Source: Pseudaminobacter soli (ex Zhang et al. 2022)
Lineage (GTDB): Bacteria > Pseudomonadota > Alphaproteobacteria > Rhizobiales > Rhizobiaceae
NCBI RefSeq assembly: GCF_014595955.1
Contig: NZ_JABVCF010000007.1
Span: 124,001-188,000 of the forward strand
Length of the DNA: 64,000 nucleotides
Reading direction: 5' to 3'
Position 1 is the first letter of the stretch; every line of letters starts with the position of its first letter. Under the pieces are notes generated by a model that saw only the letters and a program-made list of their open reading frames with translations, had not been told where the DNA came from and made no database searches. The position numbers and the translations under genes were made by a program. Shown here piece after piece: positions 7,890 to 17,366 of the stretch.

Positions 7890-8783
7890 ATGGAATTTTA
7901 CCTCATCGCGATCTCGATCAGCGTGTTGATCTACATGCTGATGGCAAGCGGGCTCTCGCTCCAGTACGGGTTCACCGGTCTCGTCAACTTCGGCTATGTC
8001 GGGTTCTTCGCGATTGGAGCCTATACATCCGGTCTGCTCTCGCTGCAGGGCGTGCCGCTTCCGGTTTCCTTCCTCGCGGCGATGCTTCTCGCCGGAGCGC
8101 TCGCATACCCGCTCGGCATCATAACCTTGCGTCTCGGCGGCGATTACCTCGCCATCATCACGCTGGGGTTCTCCGAAACAGTCCGTATCCTGCTGATGAA
8201 GGAGGACTGGCTGACGCGCGGCGTTCACGGAGTGCCAGGGCTCCCGCGCGTCTTCGACGACTGGGCGGGCGTATCGTCCGGGGATCTGACCCTTCTGCTT
8301 CTGCTTCTGGTCGTAAACATAGCCGTCTTCGCGCTGATAGCCTATCTCGTGCGCAGCCCGTTCGGCCGCATCATAGCCTCGATCCGCGACAATGAGGTGG
8401 CGGTTCGCGCGCTCGGAAAGAATCCGGCCGCCTTCAAGACGCGCTCGCTGATGCTCGGCTCGGCGCTGGCGGGTCTCGCCGGTGCCTTCCAGGCCCACTA
8501 CGTGACCTTCATCGCGCCGGAACAGTTCGTCCCGCTGATAACCTTCTACGTCTGGATTGCGATCATCGTGGGTGGTCCGAACCGCATCCTCGGAATCGTC
8601 GTCGGCACGATCATCCTGCTCACCTTCCTGGAAGGCTCGCGATTCATGCGGGATTTCGTCGGAGGAGTCTCCGAGGTGCAACTCGCCAGCGTCCGCTTCT
8701 TCATCATAGGCATGGCGCTGATCTGCACGATCCTTTATCGGCCGAACGGCCTGTTCCCCGACAAGTTCTCCAAGGGGAAATGA
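7890..8783 (+). CDS. Liv-type ABC transporter permease (LivM)
   Basis: The 297-residue membrane protein is a LivM homologue. The features are GLSLQYGFTGLVNFGYVGFF in the first segments, RLGGDYLAIITLGFSE, the coupling-loop segment SIRDNEVAVRALGKNP and a final LYRPNGLFPDKF. It pairs with LivH to form the channel. It starts five bases after livH and ends one base before the ATPase gene, so translation is tightly linked. Confidence 0.93.
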   Translation: MEFYLIAISISVLIYMLMASGLSLQYGFTGLVNFGYVGFFAIGAYTSGLLSLQGVPLPVSFLAAMLLAGALAYPLGIITLRLGGDYLAIITLGFSETVRILLMKEDWLTRGVHGVPGLPRVFDDWAGVSSGDLTLLLLLLVVNIAVFALIAYLVRSPFGRIIASIRDNEVAVRALGKNPAAFKTRSLMLGSALAGLAGAFQAHYVTFIAPEQFVPLITFYVWIAIIVGGPNRILGIVVGTIILLTFLEGSRFMRDFVGGVSEVQLASVRFFIIGMALICTILYRPNGLFPDKFSKGK

Positions 8784-8784
8784 G

Positions 8785-9546
8785 ATGTCGCTGCTTTCCG
8801 TAAAAAACCTCTCGGCGAGATTCGGGGCGTTCACCGCCTTCGACGGCGTGGACATCGAATTGGCGAAGGGTTCGCTGACCGGTCTCATCGGAACCAACGG
8901 CGCCGGAAAAAGCACGTTGTTTTCGGCCATCACCGGCTACATCACGCCGAGTAGCGGCGAGGTGAAGTTCGACGGCCATGACATGCTGCCGCTATCGATC
9001 GAAAAACGCGTGGAAAAGGGGCTAAGTCGGACGTTCCAAGTGCCGCGCGAGTTCAGCAGGCTCAGCGTGTTCCAGAACCTGATGGCTGCGCCGCCAAACC
9101 AGGCGGGCGAGAGCCTGGCTAAGCTCTTCATCACTCCAGGTCGTGTACGCCGGCAGGAGGCCGAGTTGGCCGAGCGCGCCGATTCGATGCTGCAGTTCCT
9201 CAATCTCGCGAGGGTGGCCGACACGCCCGCGGGCAGCCTTTCCGGCGGCCAGAAAAAGCTGTTGGAACTGGGCCGCCTGCTGATGCTCGAACCGAGCTGC
9301 ATCATGCTCGACGAGCCATTCGCGGGCGTAAACCCCGTGCTTGTCGAGGAACTGTCGCAGCGCATCGTCGAACTGAACCAGCGCGGCATAACGCTGCTCA
9401 TCATCGAGCACGATCTTGCAAGCCTCTCCCGTCTCGTTCCCAGGCTCTACGCCATGGACCGGGGACGCATCATCGCCGAAGGCAAGCCATCCGAAGTGCT
9501 CGCCGACCCGCGTGTGCGCGAAGCTTATATGGGAGGGGTCATATGA
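8785..9546 (+). CDS. Liv-type ABC transporter ATP-binding protein (LivG)
   Basis: The 253-residue ATPase has Walker A GTNGAGKST, signature LSGGQKK, and Walker B IMLDEPFAGVNP followed by the switch histidine in LLIIEHD. The long insert between Walker A and the signature, typical of LivG, is present. It powers import together with LivF, whose ATG overlaps the stop of this gene by four bases. Confidence 0.93.
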   Translation: MSLLSVKNLSARFGAFTAFDGVDIELAKGSLTGLIGTNGAGKSTLFSAITGYITPSSGEVKFDGHDMLPLSIEKRVEKGLSRTFQVPREFSRLSVFQNLMAAPPNQAGESLAKLFITPGRVRRQEAELAERADSMLQFLNLARVADTPAGSLSGGQKKLLELGRLLMLEPSCIMLDEPFAGVNPVLVEELSQRIVELNQRGITLLIIEHDLASLSRLVPRLYAMDRGRIIAEGKPSEVLADPRVREAYMGGVI

Positions 9547-10268
9547 GCCTTCTGACTCTCTCCGGCGTTGCTGGCGGCTATGGCGACGTCGACATCGTCA
9601 CCGGCATAAACATGCATGTCGACGCCCGGGAGATCGTTACCATCGCCGGTACCAACGGCGCCGGCAAATCGACCCTCATCAAGGCCGTGATGGGCTACCT
9701 GCCGCGCCTGTCGGGACGCATCGAGTTCGACGGCCACGATCTCAGGTCCCTGTCGACCGAGAAGCGGGCGGGCATAGGCATCTCCTACGTTCCCCAGGTG
9801 CGCAACATCTTCTCGACGCTGACCGTCCTGGAGAACCTGCAGGTCGTCGAGAAGGTCGCCGACAGCCGGAAGCGCATCGCGGAGATGTTCGACATGTTCC
9901 CGGCGCTCGCGAGCCGCAGGCGCACCCAGGCCGGCAATCTTTCCGGCGGCGAGCGCCAGCAACTCGCCTTCGCCCGCGCGCTTATGTCGTCACCGCGTCT
10001 CATCCTGCTCGACGAGCCATCCGCCGCCCTTTCCCCGGCGCTGACCGAATTGGTCTTCGCCGAGGTGCGCAAGCTCCCGGCAACCGGCGCTGCGGTGCTG
10101 ATGGTCGAGCAGCGTGCCCGTCAGGCGCTCGCCTTCAGCGATCGCGGATACATTCTCGATTCCGGCAAGATCGTGCTGACCGACACAGGCAGCGCGCTGC
10201 TGGCCAACGAAAAGATGGCCGAACTCTATCTCGGCAGTAAACCCGTCGAACCAGTGCAGGCGTCATAG
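9543..10268 (+). CDS. Liv-type ABC transporter ATP-binding protein (LivF)
   Basis: The 241-residue ATPase has Walker A GTNGAGKST, signature LSGGERQ and Walker B LILLDEPSAALSP, and lacks the LivG-type insert, as expected for LivF. The switch position reads LMVEQRA, with glutamine in place of the usual histidine; this is common in LivF proteins, and the LivG partner keeps its histidine. The start codon overlaps the stop of the preceding gene (ATGA). Confidence 0.92.
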   Translation: MSLLTLSGVAGGYGDVDIVTGINMHVDAREIVTIAGTNGAGKSTLIKAVMGYLPRLSGRIEFDGHDLRSLSTEKRAGIGISYVPQVRNIFSTLTVLENLQVVEKVADSRKRIAEMFDMFPALASRRRTQAGNLSGGERQQLAFARALMSSPRLILLDEPSAALSPALTELVFAEVRKLPATGAAVLMVEQRARQALAFSDRGYILDSGKIVLTDTGSALLANEKMAELYLGSKPVEPVQAS

Positions 10269-10291
10269 CCGAGCCAACAGGAGGAGATTTC

Positions 10292-11632
10292 ATGAACATC
10301 CAACAGACAAAGATCCAGGCGAAGCGGCCGGCGCCCTCCAAGATCGCCGCGTTGACGCTGGTCCAGGCACTCAAGGAAATCGATTCGGGCCGGCTGACGT
10401 TCGAAGCCTGGGTGCGTGGCTGCCTGGAGCGCATCGAGGAGCGCAATGACGACGTGAAGGCTTGGGTCTTCGTCAATGGCGAGCGCGCGCTCGAAAACGC
10501 CCGCCGCGCAGATCGCGGCCCGCGCAAGGGTCCGCTCGACGGCGTGCCGCTCGGCATCAAGGACATCATCGACACCGCCGACATGCCGACCGAGCTCGGC
10601 GACCCGGAAATCTTCCCTGGCCGCCAGCCGACTGTGGACGCCGCCGTCGTCACCATGGCGCGCAACATGGGTTTCTCCATCCTCGGCAAGAACACCGTCT
10701 CGCGCCACTCGATCATGCTGCCTGGCCCGGCGCGCAACCCCCACGACCTGTCGCGCACCCCTGGCGCGTCCTCCGCCGGCTCGTGTGCGTCGGTCGCCGA
10801 CTTCATGACGCCGATCTCGATCGGCACCCAGACCGGTGGCTCCATCGTGCGCCCCGGCACCTTCTGCGGCGTCGTCGGCTACAAGCCGACCATCGATTCG
10901 CTGCCCTATGCCGGTCTGCGCCGCTACTCGCGTCCGCTCGACACGGTCGGCCTCATCAGCCGTGCCGTCGAGGACACGACGCTGGTCATGGGCGAGATCA
11001 TGAGCGACCCGCGCTTTGATCCCACGGCGCCAGTGCGCAAGGATTTCCGCGTCGGCGTCTGGCGTCCGAAGCCTTGGGAGGATTGCGAGCCGATCATCCA
11101 CCAGGTCTTCGACGACAATGTGCGCCGCCTGGAAAAGGCCGGCGTGAAGGTGGTCGAGCTCAAGATGCCGGAGAACTTCGACGTCGCCGCCGAGGAACAT
11201 GACGTGATCATGTCCTACGACCTCGCCCGTTCGTTCAAGGAGATCCGCCGCGACCACCTGGACAAGTGCGACCCGGATCTGATCTCCTATCTCGACCTGG
11301 GGGATACCTACAGCGCGGAGGATTACGGCCGCGTCCTCACGGCCGCCGACCAGCGCCGCCGCGCCTTCTACGACGTGGCGCGCGATGTGGACGTTCTGAT
11401 CACGCCGGCGACGCTGGGCGAGGCCCCCGACATCACCGACACAGGCAGCAACGCCTTCATCCGGCTCTGGACGCTGCTGCACAACCCGGCGATCACGCTG
11501 CCGGTTGCGCGGGGCCCGCGCGGCCTGCCGGTCGGTCTGCAGGTTGTCGGCTTCGTCAACGAGGACGCCGCGTTCTTGTACCACGCACGCTGCATCGAGG
11601 CGATCCTCGGGACTCGAGCGTCCGAAGTGTAA
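10292..11632 (+). CDS. amidase-signature hydrolase
   Basis: The 446-residue enzyme carries the full Ser-cisSer-Lys triad of the amidase signature family: Lys90 in GVPLGIKD, the cis-serine Ser160 in TPGASSAGS, and the nucleophile Ser184 in GTQTGGSIVRPG. The spacing of 24 residues between the serines matches malonamidase E2. These cytoplasmic enzymes hydrolyse linear amides, ureido acids or carbamates to the acid and ammonia. GAGGAG lies before the ATG. It follows the transporter directly and precedes an FAD oxidase and HyuAB, so it probably acts on the imported compound or on the product of ring opening. Related enzymes include malonamidase, ureidomalonase and allophanate hydrolase; the sequence does not choose between them. 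Confidence 0.9.
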   Translation: MNIQQTKIQAKRPAPSKIAALTLVQALKEIDSGRLTFEAWVRGCLERIEERNDDVKAWVFVNGERALENARRADRGPRKGPLDGVPLGIKDIIDTADMPTELGDPEIFPGRQPTVDAAVVTMARNMGFSILGKNTVSRHSIMLPGPARNPHDLSRTPGASSAGSCASVADFMTPISIGTQTGGSIVRPGTFCGVVGYKPTIDSLPYAGLRRYSRPLDTVGLISRAVEDTTLVMGEIMSDPRFDPTAPVRKDFRVGVWRPKPWEDCEPIIHQVFDDNVRRLEKAGVKVVELKMPENFDVAAEEHDVIMSYDLARSFKEIRRDHLDKCDPDLISYLDLGDTYSAEDYGRVLTAADQRRRAFYDVARDVDVLITPATLGEAPDITDTGSNAFIRLWTLLHNPAITLPVARGPRGLPVGLQVVGFVNEDAAFLYHARCIEAILGTRASEV

Positions 11633-11696
11633 CCGCAACAGCAACTCCACAATCCCGACCTGTTGAATGCCGGCACGTCCGGCAAAGGGGAGAGTC

Positions 11697-13175
11697 ATGT
11701 CCGGGCCTAAGGGGTTCGCGAACGGAGACGAGTTGATAGCAGAGCTGGCCGCCATCGTCGGGGCCGGCAACTGCCTATCGTCACAATCCGACACCGCGCC
11801 TTATGCGAGTGACGGGCGCGGCCTCTTCACCGGCAGCGTGGCGGCCGTCGTAAAGCCGGCCACCACCGCCGAGGTATCGGCTGTCGTCTCTGCCTGCGCC
11901 CATGCCGGCTGCGGGGTCGTGCCGCATGGCGGCAACACCGGCCTATGCGGTGGCACCGCGCCCGGCCCCGACGGGCGCGACGTCGTGGTCAGCCTGGAGC
12001 GGATGAACAAGGTCCGGCTTGTCGACCCTGCCAACGACACCATGACCGTCGATGCGGGCATGATCCTGCAGAACGTGCAGGCGGCGGCGGCTGAGGCCGA
12101 TCGCTATTTTCCGCTCAGCCTGAACGCCGAAGGATCATGCCAGATCGGCGGCAACATCGCCACCAATGCCGGCGGAAATGCCGTGCTGCGCTATGGCAAC
12201 ACGCGCGAGCTCATCCTCGGCATCGAGGCCGTGCTGCCCGATGGTTCGGTGTTCAGCGACCTGCGCGGCTTGCGCAAGAACAATTCCGGCTACGATCTCA
12301 AGCAGCTGTTCATCGGCTCCGAAGGCACGCTTGGCATCGTGACTGGCGCGACGCTCCGGCTGTTCCCGGCGCGCCGTCAGATCGAGACAGCGCTGCTTGC
12401 GCTGGCGAGCCTGGACGACGTGATCGCGCTCTATCTCGATGCGCGCGAGCATGCCCAGGAATTCCTCACGGCCTTCGAGCTGACGCCCCGAATCGGCCTT
12501 ACGATGGCGATGCAGCACGTTCCCGGCGTGGCCGATCCGTTCGCCGAACCGCACCCGTACTATGTCTTGCTCGAACTGTCGTCCAGCCAGACGCGGGTCG
12601 GCCTCGGCGACCTCTTGGTGGACCTGCTGGAGCGGAACCTCGAAGCCGGCCGCATCGCGGACGGCGTCGTAGCGGGCAGCCTTGGCGACGCCCAGGACTT
12701 CTGGCGCATCCGCGAAGGCTGCGTCGAAGCGCAGCGCATCGCCGGCCCGAGCTACAAACACGACGTTTCCGTCCCGATCAGCGCGATCCCAGGCTTCATC
12801 GAGAGCACAAAGGTGACGCTGGAACTTGCCTATCCGTCGGCGGCTGTCGTGGCGTTCGGCCATGTCGGCGACGGCAACATTCATTTCAACGTCTGCGCCG
12901 CCGACATGGATCGGGCTGAGTTCGCAGCCGCACAGCACGCGATCGAGGAGATCGTCTTCGACGCGGTGATGGCGCGCGGCGGCAGCTTCAGCGCCGAGCA
13001 TGGCATAGGCCTTCTGAAGCGGGACGTGCTGCTGCGCTACACGACGCCGGTCGGCATCGACCTGATGCGCGCCATCAAGCTGGCCGTCGATCCCGCGGGC
13101 AGCCTGAATCCCGGAAAGGTTCTGCATGCGCCTCCGGCCGTTCCGGAGCGGCAGATGGAGCACGCGACCCAATGA
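11697..13175 (+). CDS. FAD-linked oxidase, GlcD/D-2-hydroxyacid dehydrogenase type
   Basis: The 492-residue protein has an N-terminal PCMH-type FAD domain (VVPHGGNTGLCGGTAP, then GSCQIGGNIATNAGG) and a C-terminal FAD-oxidase C domain with GHVGDGNIHFN and SAEHGIGLLKRD. This is the pattern of D-2-hydroxyglutarate, D-lactate and glycolate dehydrogenases, which oxidise a 2-hydroxy acid to a 2-oxo acid and pass electrons to an acceptor. The start is the ATG at 11697, preceded by GGGGAG; an ATG ten codons earlier has no such site. In this operon it may oxidise a hydroxy acid formed from the imported amide. Confidence 0.9.
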   Translation: MSGPKGFANGDELIAELAAIVGAGNCLSSQSDTAPYASDGRGLFTGSVAAVVKPATTAEVSAVVSACAHAGCGVVPHGGNTGLCGGTAPGPDGRDVVVSLERMNKVRLVDPANDTMTVDAGMILQNVQAAAAEADRYFPLSLNAEGSCQIGGNIATNAGGNAVLRYGNTRELILGIEAVLPDGSVFSDLRGLRKNNSGYDLKQLFIGSEGTLGIVTGATLRLFPARRQIETALLALASLDDVIALYLDAREHAQEFLTAFELTPRIGLTMAMQHVPGVADPFAEPHPYYVLLELSSSQTRVGLGDLLVDLLERNLEAGRIADGVVAGSLGDAQDFWRIREGCVEAQRIAGPSYKHDVSVPISAIPGFIESTKVTLELAYPSAAVVAFGHVGDGNIHFNVCAADMDRAEFAAAQHAIEEIVFDAVMARGGSFSAEHGIGLLKRDVLLRYTTPVGIDLMRAIKLAVDPAGSLNPGKVLHAPPAVPERQMEHATQ

Positions 13176-13245
13176 GACAGCGACGATACGGCGCGTGGAG
13201 ACTCGCGCAACCTAATCAAGATCACGCATCCTGGAGCGGACGAAG

Positions 13246-15270
13246 ATGAGCTGGATTGGAATTGATGTAGGGGGTACTTTCACCGACGCCGTTGCCTACG
13301 ACGCGGTGCGCGGCGAACTGAGATCGGAGAAGGCGCCGACCACTCCCTCGAAGCCGCAGCAGGGCGTGCTCGACGCGCTCGAAAAGCTCGGCATCAAACT
13401 GAGCAGCGCCGAGCGGCTCATCCACGGGCTGACGCTTGGCACCAACACGGTTCTGGAACGCAAGGGGGCCGATGTCTGGGTCGTGACGAACAGTGGCTTC
13501 CGCGACACGCTGGAGATCGCCCGCACCAACCGCCCGATCCTCTACAACATCAAGACGCTGAAGGCCGCGCCGCTGGTCCCGCGCAGCCGCATCCTGGAGG
13601 TCAGCCAACGCAGCCTCCGCGACGGCTCGACGCTGCGCGAGATCGACATGGAGGAACTAGCCAGCGTCATCGAGACGCTACGCAAGGCCGAAGCGCGCGC
13701 GGTCGCCGTCTGCCTGCTGCATAGCTACGTCAATCCCGAGCCCGAGCGCACCATCGCCAAGGCGATCGAGACCGCGCTGCCGGACTGCTTCGTGACGACC
13801 TCGGCGGACGTGCTGCCCGAATATCGCGAGTACGAGCGCTATTCGACGGCCGTGCTCAACGCCTATACCGGGCCACGCGTCAGCCGCTATCTCAGTTCGC
13901 TCGACGAGGCGCTCGACGAACGCGGCTACGAGAAGCCCGTCTTCATCATGACCTCCAACGGCGGCGTCTTCACGGCCGATCGCGCGTCCCGTTTCCCTGT
14001 GAACACGATCCTGTCGGGTCCTGCTGGCGGCGTCGCGGCAGCCGTCGCGCTCGGCGAGGCGATCGGCGAGCGCAACCTGATCACCTACGACATGGGCGGC
14101 ACGAGCACGGACGTCTGTCTGCTCAAGGATCTGCAGGTCCCCGTCACCAACGAGCAGTTCATCTCCGACTTCCCCAATCGCACGCCGCAGATCGAGATCA
14201 ACACGGTCGGCGCCGGCGGCGGCTCGATCGCCTGGCTGGATGCAGGCCCGATCCTGCGCGTCGGCCCCCAGAGCGCCGGCGCACAGCCCGGCCCCGCCTC
14301 CTACGATCGCGGCGGCACCGAGCCGACCGTGACGGACGCCAACGTGGTGATGGCTCGTATCGACCCCAACGGCCTGCTCGCCGGCTCCGTCCGCATGCGT
14401 CCGGACCTCGCGGAGGCGGCCATAGACGCCGTGGTGTCGCGCATGGCGGACTTGACCAGGCACTCGCTTGCCGAAGGCATCGTGCGGATCGCGGTGGCGC
14501 GCATGGTCAGCGCCATCAAGGAAATCTCGATCGGCATGGGTCACGACCCGCGCGAATTCGCGTTGCTTGCCTACGGCGGTGCAGGTCCCCTGCATGCAGT
14601 GGCGATCGCCGAGGAGCTCGAGATTCCGAAGGTGATCGTCCCCCCGAACCCCGGTAATTTCTCAGCTTACGGCGCCATCCTGTCCGACGTGCGCCACGAC
14701 TATGTGCGCACCCATCCGATGGCATTCGCCGACGAAAACATCGCGGAGATGGAGCGCATCTTCGCCGAGATGGAAGCAGAGGGCGCGGCCGGGCTTGAGG
14801 CCGAAGCGATCGAGGCCGGCAAGGTCGAGATGCGCCGTTTTTGCGGCATGCGCTATGTCGGCCAATCCTGGGAGCTTTCGGTCGAACTGCCTGCCGGCCC
14901 CATCGACCTCGCGGCCTATGCCAAGGCGTTCCACACGCTGCATGAGCAGCGCTACGGCCATTCGGCCGAGAATGATCCGCTTGAGATCGTCAATTTTCGC
15001 CTGGCCGTCATCGGCCTGATGTCCAAGCCGTCCCTGCCGGAATGGACGCTCGGCGGGAGCTTCGAGCAGGCCGAGACCAGCCGCCGCGACGTCCTGTTCG
15101 ATGGCGAGTTCGTGGCGACGCCGGTCTATGACCGGGCAAAACTGCCAGTCGGCGCGACCTTCAGCGGCCCGGCAATCGTCGAGGAATCCGGCTCCGTCAC
15201 CGTCATCCCGAAGCAGTGGAACGGCTCGGTCGATCGCCTGGGCGTCATGATCCTCACCAAGGAGCAATAG
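13246..15270 (+). CDS. HyuA: hydantoinase/oxoprolinase A-type ATP-binding subunit
   Basis: The 674-residue protein starts with WIGIDVGGTFTDAVAYD, the ATP-binding hairpin of the hydantoinase A N-terminal domain. It has a second phosphate-binding loop MGGTSTDV at about residue 282, and ends with an acetone-carboxylase-like C-terminal domain. HyuA works with HyuB in ATP-dependent ring opening (N-methylhydantoinase, 5-oxoprolinase) or in ATP-dependent carboxylation (acetone or acetophenone carboxylase). It is followed two bases later by hyuB. Its position after a transporter and an amidase favours a cyclic amide or imide substrate, but a ketone carboxylase role cannot be excluded. Confidence 0.92.
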   Translation: MSWIGIDVGGTFTDAVAYDAVRGELRSEKAPTTPSKPQQGVLDALEKLGIKLSSAERLIHGLTLGTNTVLERKGADVWVVTNSGFRDTLEIARTNRPILYNIKTLKAAPLVPRSRILEVSQRSLRDGSTLREIDMEELASVIETLRKAEARAVAVCLLHSYVNPEPERTIAKAIETALPDCFVTTSADVLPEYREYERYSTAVLNAYTGPRVSRYLSSLDEALDERGYEKPVFIMTSNGGVFTADRASRFPVNTILSGPAGGVAAAVALGEAIGERNLITYDMGGTSTDVCLLKDLQVPVTNEQFISDFPNRTPQIEINTVGAGGGSIAWLDAGPILRVGPQSAGAQPGPASYDRGGTEPTVTDANVVMARIDPNGLLAGSVRMRPDLAEAAIDAVVSRMADLTRHSLAEGIVRIAVARMVSAIKEISIGMGHDPREFALLAYGGAGPLHAVAIAEELEIPKVIVPPNPGNFSAYGAILSDVRHDYVRTHPMAFADENIAEMERIFAEMEAEGAAGLEAEAIEAGKVEMRRFCGMRYVGQSWELSVELPAGPIDLAAYAKAFHTLHEQRYGHSAENDPLEIVNFRLAVIGLMSKPSLPEWTLGGSFEQAETSRRDVLFDGEFVATPVYDRAKLPVGATFSGPAIVEESGSVTVIPKQWNGSVDRLGVMILTKEQ

Positions 15271-15272
15271 TC

Positions 15273-17366
15273 ATGGACATGCAGATCAAGACCAAGATCG
15301 ACCCGATCACGCTTGAGGTCGTGACCGAGGGCCTGATTGCCATCGTCCGCGAGATGCGGGCGAACGTGGTGCGCACCTCCTATTCGGCTGCAGTCTACGA
15401 ACTCGACGACTTCTCCTGCGCTCTGTTCAGCATCGATGCCGAGCTTGTGGCGCAATACAACGACCTGCCTAGCCACATCATCCCGATGCCCTGGGGCGTG
15501 CGCTGCGTGATGGAAGACCTCGGCGGAGACCTCGCTCCCGGCGACGTCATCCTCTTCAACGACAGCTATCGAGGCGGCACGCATCTCAACGACGTCACCG
15601 TGCTGGTGCCGATGTTCGTCGACGGCGAGCTGTTCATGTTCCCAGGCGTCCGGACGCACTGGGCCGATGTCGGCGGCATGTCGCCGGGCAGCTATTCGGG
15701 CACTGCGCAGAGCATCTTCCAGGAGGGTGTGCGCATTCCGCCCCTCAAGCTCTACGATCGCGGCAAACTCAACAAGGGCGTGCTCGACCTCGTTCTCTGC
15801 AACATGCGCATCCCGTCGGAACGCCTCGGCGACCTCAATTCGCAGATCGGCGCCTGCCGCATCGCCGAGGGCCGCTTGCGCAAGATGATCGAGAAGTACG
15901 GCAAGGACACTGTCAAGGCCTGCATCAACCTCAATCTGGACCGCGCCGAGCGCAGGATGCGCGATCAGATCTCGGCGCTTCCGGACGGCGACTATGTCTA
16001 CGAGGACTATCTCGAATATTACGACGAGGGCGTCCTCGACCCGGTCCTGATGAAACTCAAGCTGTCGATCCGGGGCGACGAGATCGTGGCGGACTTCGCA
16101 GGCTCGAACCCACAGGTCCCGGGCCCGGTCAACTCGTCGCTGGCTGTCGCAGGGGCGGGCGTCTTCGTGGCGCTGAAAGCAACGCTCGATCCGGGCGGAG
16201 CCGTCAACGGCGGTTCGTTCCGGCCGATCAGTTTCACCGCGCCGGAGGCGTCGATCGTCGACGTGAAGCCCGACGCCCCGGCCGGCGCCCATGCCGAAGT
16301 GCGCAAGCGCTCGCTGTCCGTAATGCTGGGGGCGTTGTCACAGGTGGCCCTGAAACATGTGTCGGGAGATCTGTGCGGCACGTCGTTCCCGAACAACATG
16401 GGCGGTTATCACAGCGCCGATCGCCGCAACTACGTTTATCTGGAGGTGCCGGCGGGCGGAAATGGCGGCTTCGCGGAGCATGACGGGTCGAGCGCTTTCG
16501 TCAATGTCGACCACGGAAATGTGCGGTCGATCGAAACGGTCGAGAACCTGGAAGCGACAATTCCCTTCCTAGTGGAGCGCTGTGAACTGCGCAGGGATTC
16601 GGGAGGCGAGGGCGCCAGCCGCGGTGGTCTTGGCATGCACCGTGAATTGCGCCTGCTCGACACCGAGGCCGAGTACTCCGTGCTCAGCGACCGCGCCGTC
16701 ATCCCGCCCTTCGGCATGTCGCGCGCGCACGCTTCGCATCAGGTCCGTGCCTCGATCATGCGCGGAAGCGACGAACGGCCGCTTGCGACACCGGGCAAGA
16801 CGACCGGCCTCAAGCTTCGCGAAGGCGACATTGTCATCATGGAGTCGGCCGGCGGCGGCGGCTACGGCGATCCGCTTACCCGCGATCCCGAAAAGGTCCG
16901 CGCCGACGTCGAAGGCGGCTATGTCAGCCGGGAGCGCGCCAGTGAACGGTATGGCGTCGTCTTCAGCGGCGACGGTCGGGTGGACCAGAGCGCGACGACC
17001 GCTCGCCGCGCCGAGATTGCGGCTGCACGCCTGAAGTGGACGGTTCGCGGGGACGAGTCCGACCCCTATGAGGGGCGCCGCGGTCGGCACCGCATGCTGA
17101 GCCTTTCGCAGAAGCAAGCCCGGACGCTCGGTGCCGACCAAGGTACGCTGGTCGAACTGCACGGACGCAATCCCGCGCCGTTGCGAGCCTGGGTGAAGCT
17201 GGTCGACGACGGCGATGAGAGCATTCCGCTAGACGAGTTCGGGCGCAAGGTTCTTGGCATCCGTCCCGGCGATGAAGTCGAGCTTCGCGTGCTTGCCATG
17301 CCTCACGTCCCGGCTGGGCTTTCAAATCCGGCAAACAAAGATCGCAGCAATGCTCTCCATGCGTAG
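15273..17366 (+). CDS. HyuB: hydantoinase/oxoprolinase B-type subunit with C-terminal extension
   Basis: The 697-residue partner of HyuA begins KIDPITLEVVTEGLIAIVRE and contains GDVILFNDSYRGGTHLNDV, THWADVGGMSPGS and the late motif ESAGGGGYGDPLTRDPEKV, all standard for HyuB. The core ends at about residue 570; a further 125 residues follow, with a small beta-rich tail (GTLVELHGRNPAP, LGIRPGDEVELRV). Plain HyuB proteins lack most of this. The start ATG at 15273 has AAGGAG in front, inside the end of hyuA; an earlier in-frame start at 15216 would overlap hyuA by 55 bases and is unlikely. The last 17 bases overlap the next gene. Confidence 0.9.
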   Translation: MDMQIKTKIDPITLEVVTEGLIAIVREMRANVVRTSYSAAVYELDDFSCALFSIDAELVAQYNDLPSHIIPMPWGVRCVMEDLGGDLAPGDVILFNDSYRGGTHLNDVTVLVPMFVDGELFMFPGVRTHWADVGGMSPGSYSGTAQSIFQEGVRIPPLKLYDRGKLNKGVLDLVLCNMRIPSERLGDLNSQIGACRIAEGRLRKMIEKYGKDTVKACINLNLDRAERRMRDQISALPDGDYVYEDYLEYYDEGVLDPVLMKLKLSIRGDEIVADFAGSNPQVPGPVNSSLAVAGAGVFVALKATLDPGGAVNGGSFRPISFTAPEASIVDVKPDAPAGAHAEVRKRSLSVMLGALSQVALKHVSGDLCGTSFPNNMGGYHSADRRNYVYLEVPAGGNGGFAEHDGSSAFVNVDHGNVRSIETVENLEATIPFLVERCELRRDSGGEGASRGGLGMHRELRLLDTEAEYSVLSDRAVIPPFGMSRAHASHQVRASIMRGSDERPLATPGKTTGLKLREGDIVIMESAGGGGYGDPLTRDPEKVRADVEGGYVSRERASERYGVVFSGDGRVDQSATTARRAEIAAARLKWTVRGDESDPYEGRRGRHRMLSLSQKQARTLGADQGTLVELHGRNPAPLRAWVKLVDDGDESIPLDEFGRKVLGIRPGDEVELRVLAMPHVPAGLSNPANKDRSNALHA

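Noticed and set aside
10226-11794. Minus-strand frame of 522 codons
   Set aside because: It runs against the amidase gene, whose catalytic triad is complete. The minus product is rich in R, A, D and H and has no known fold.
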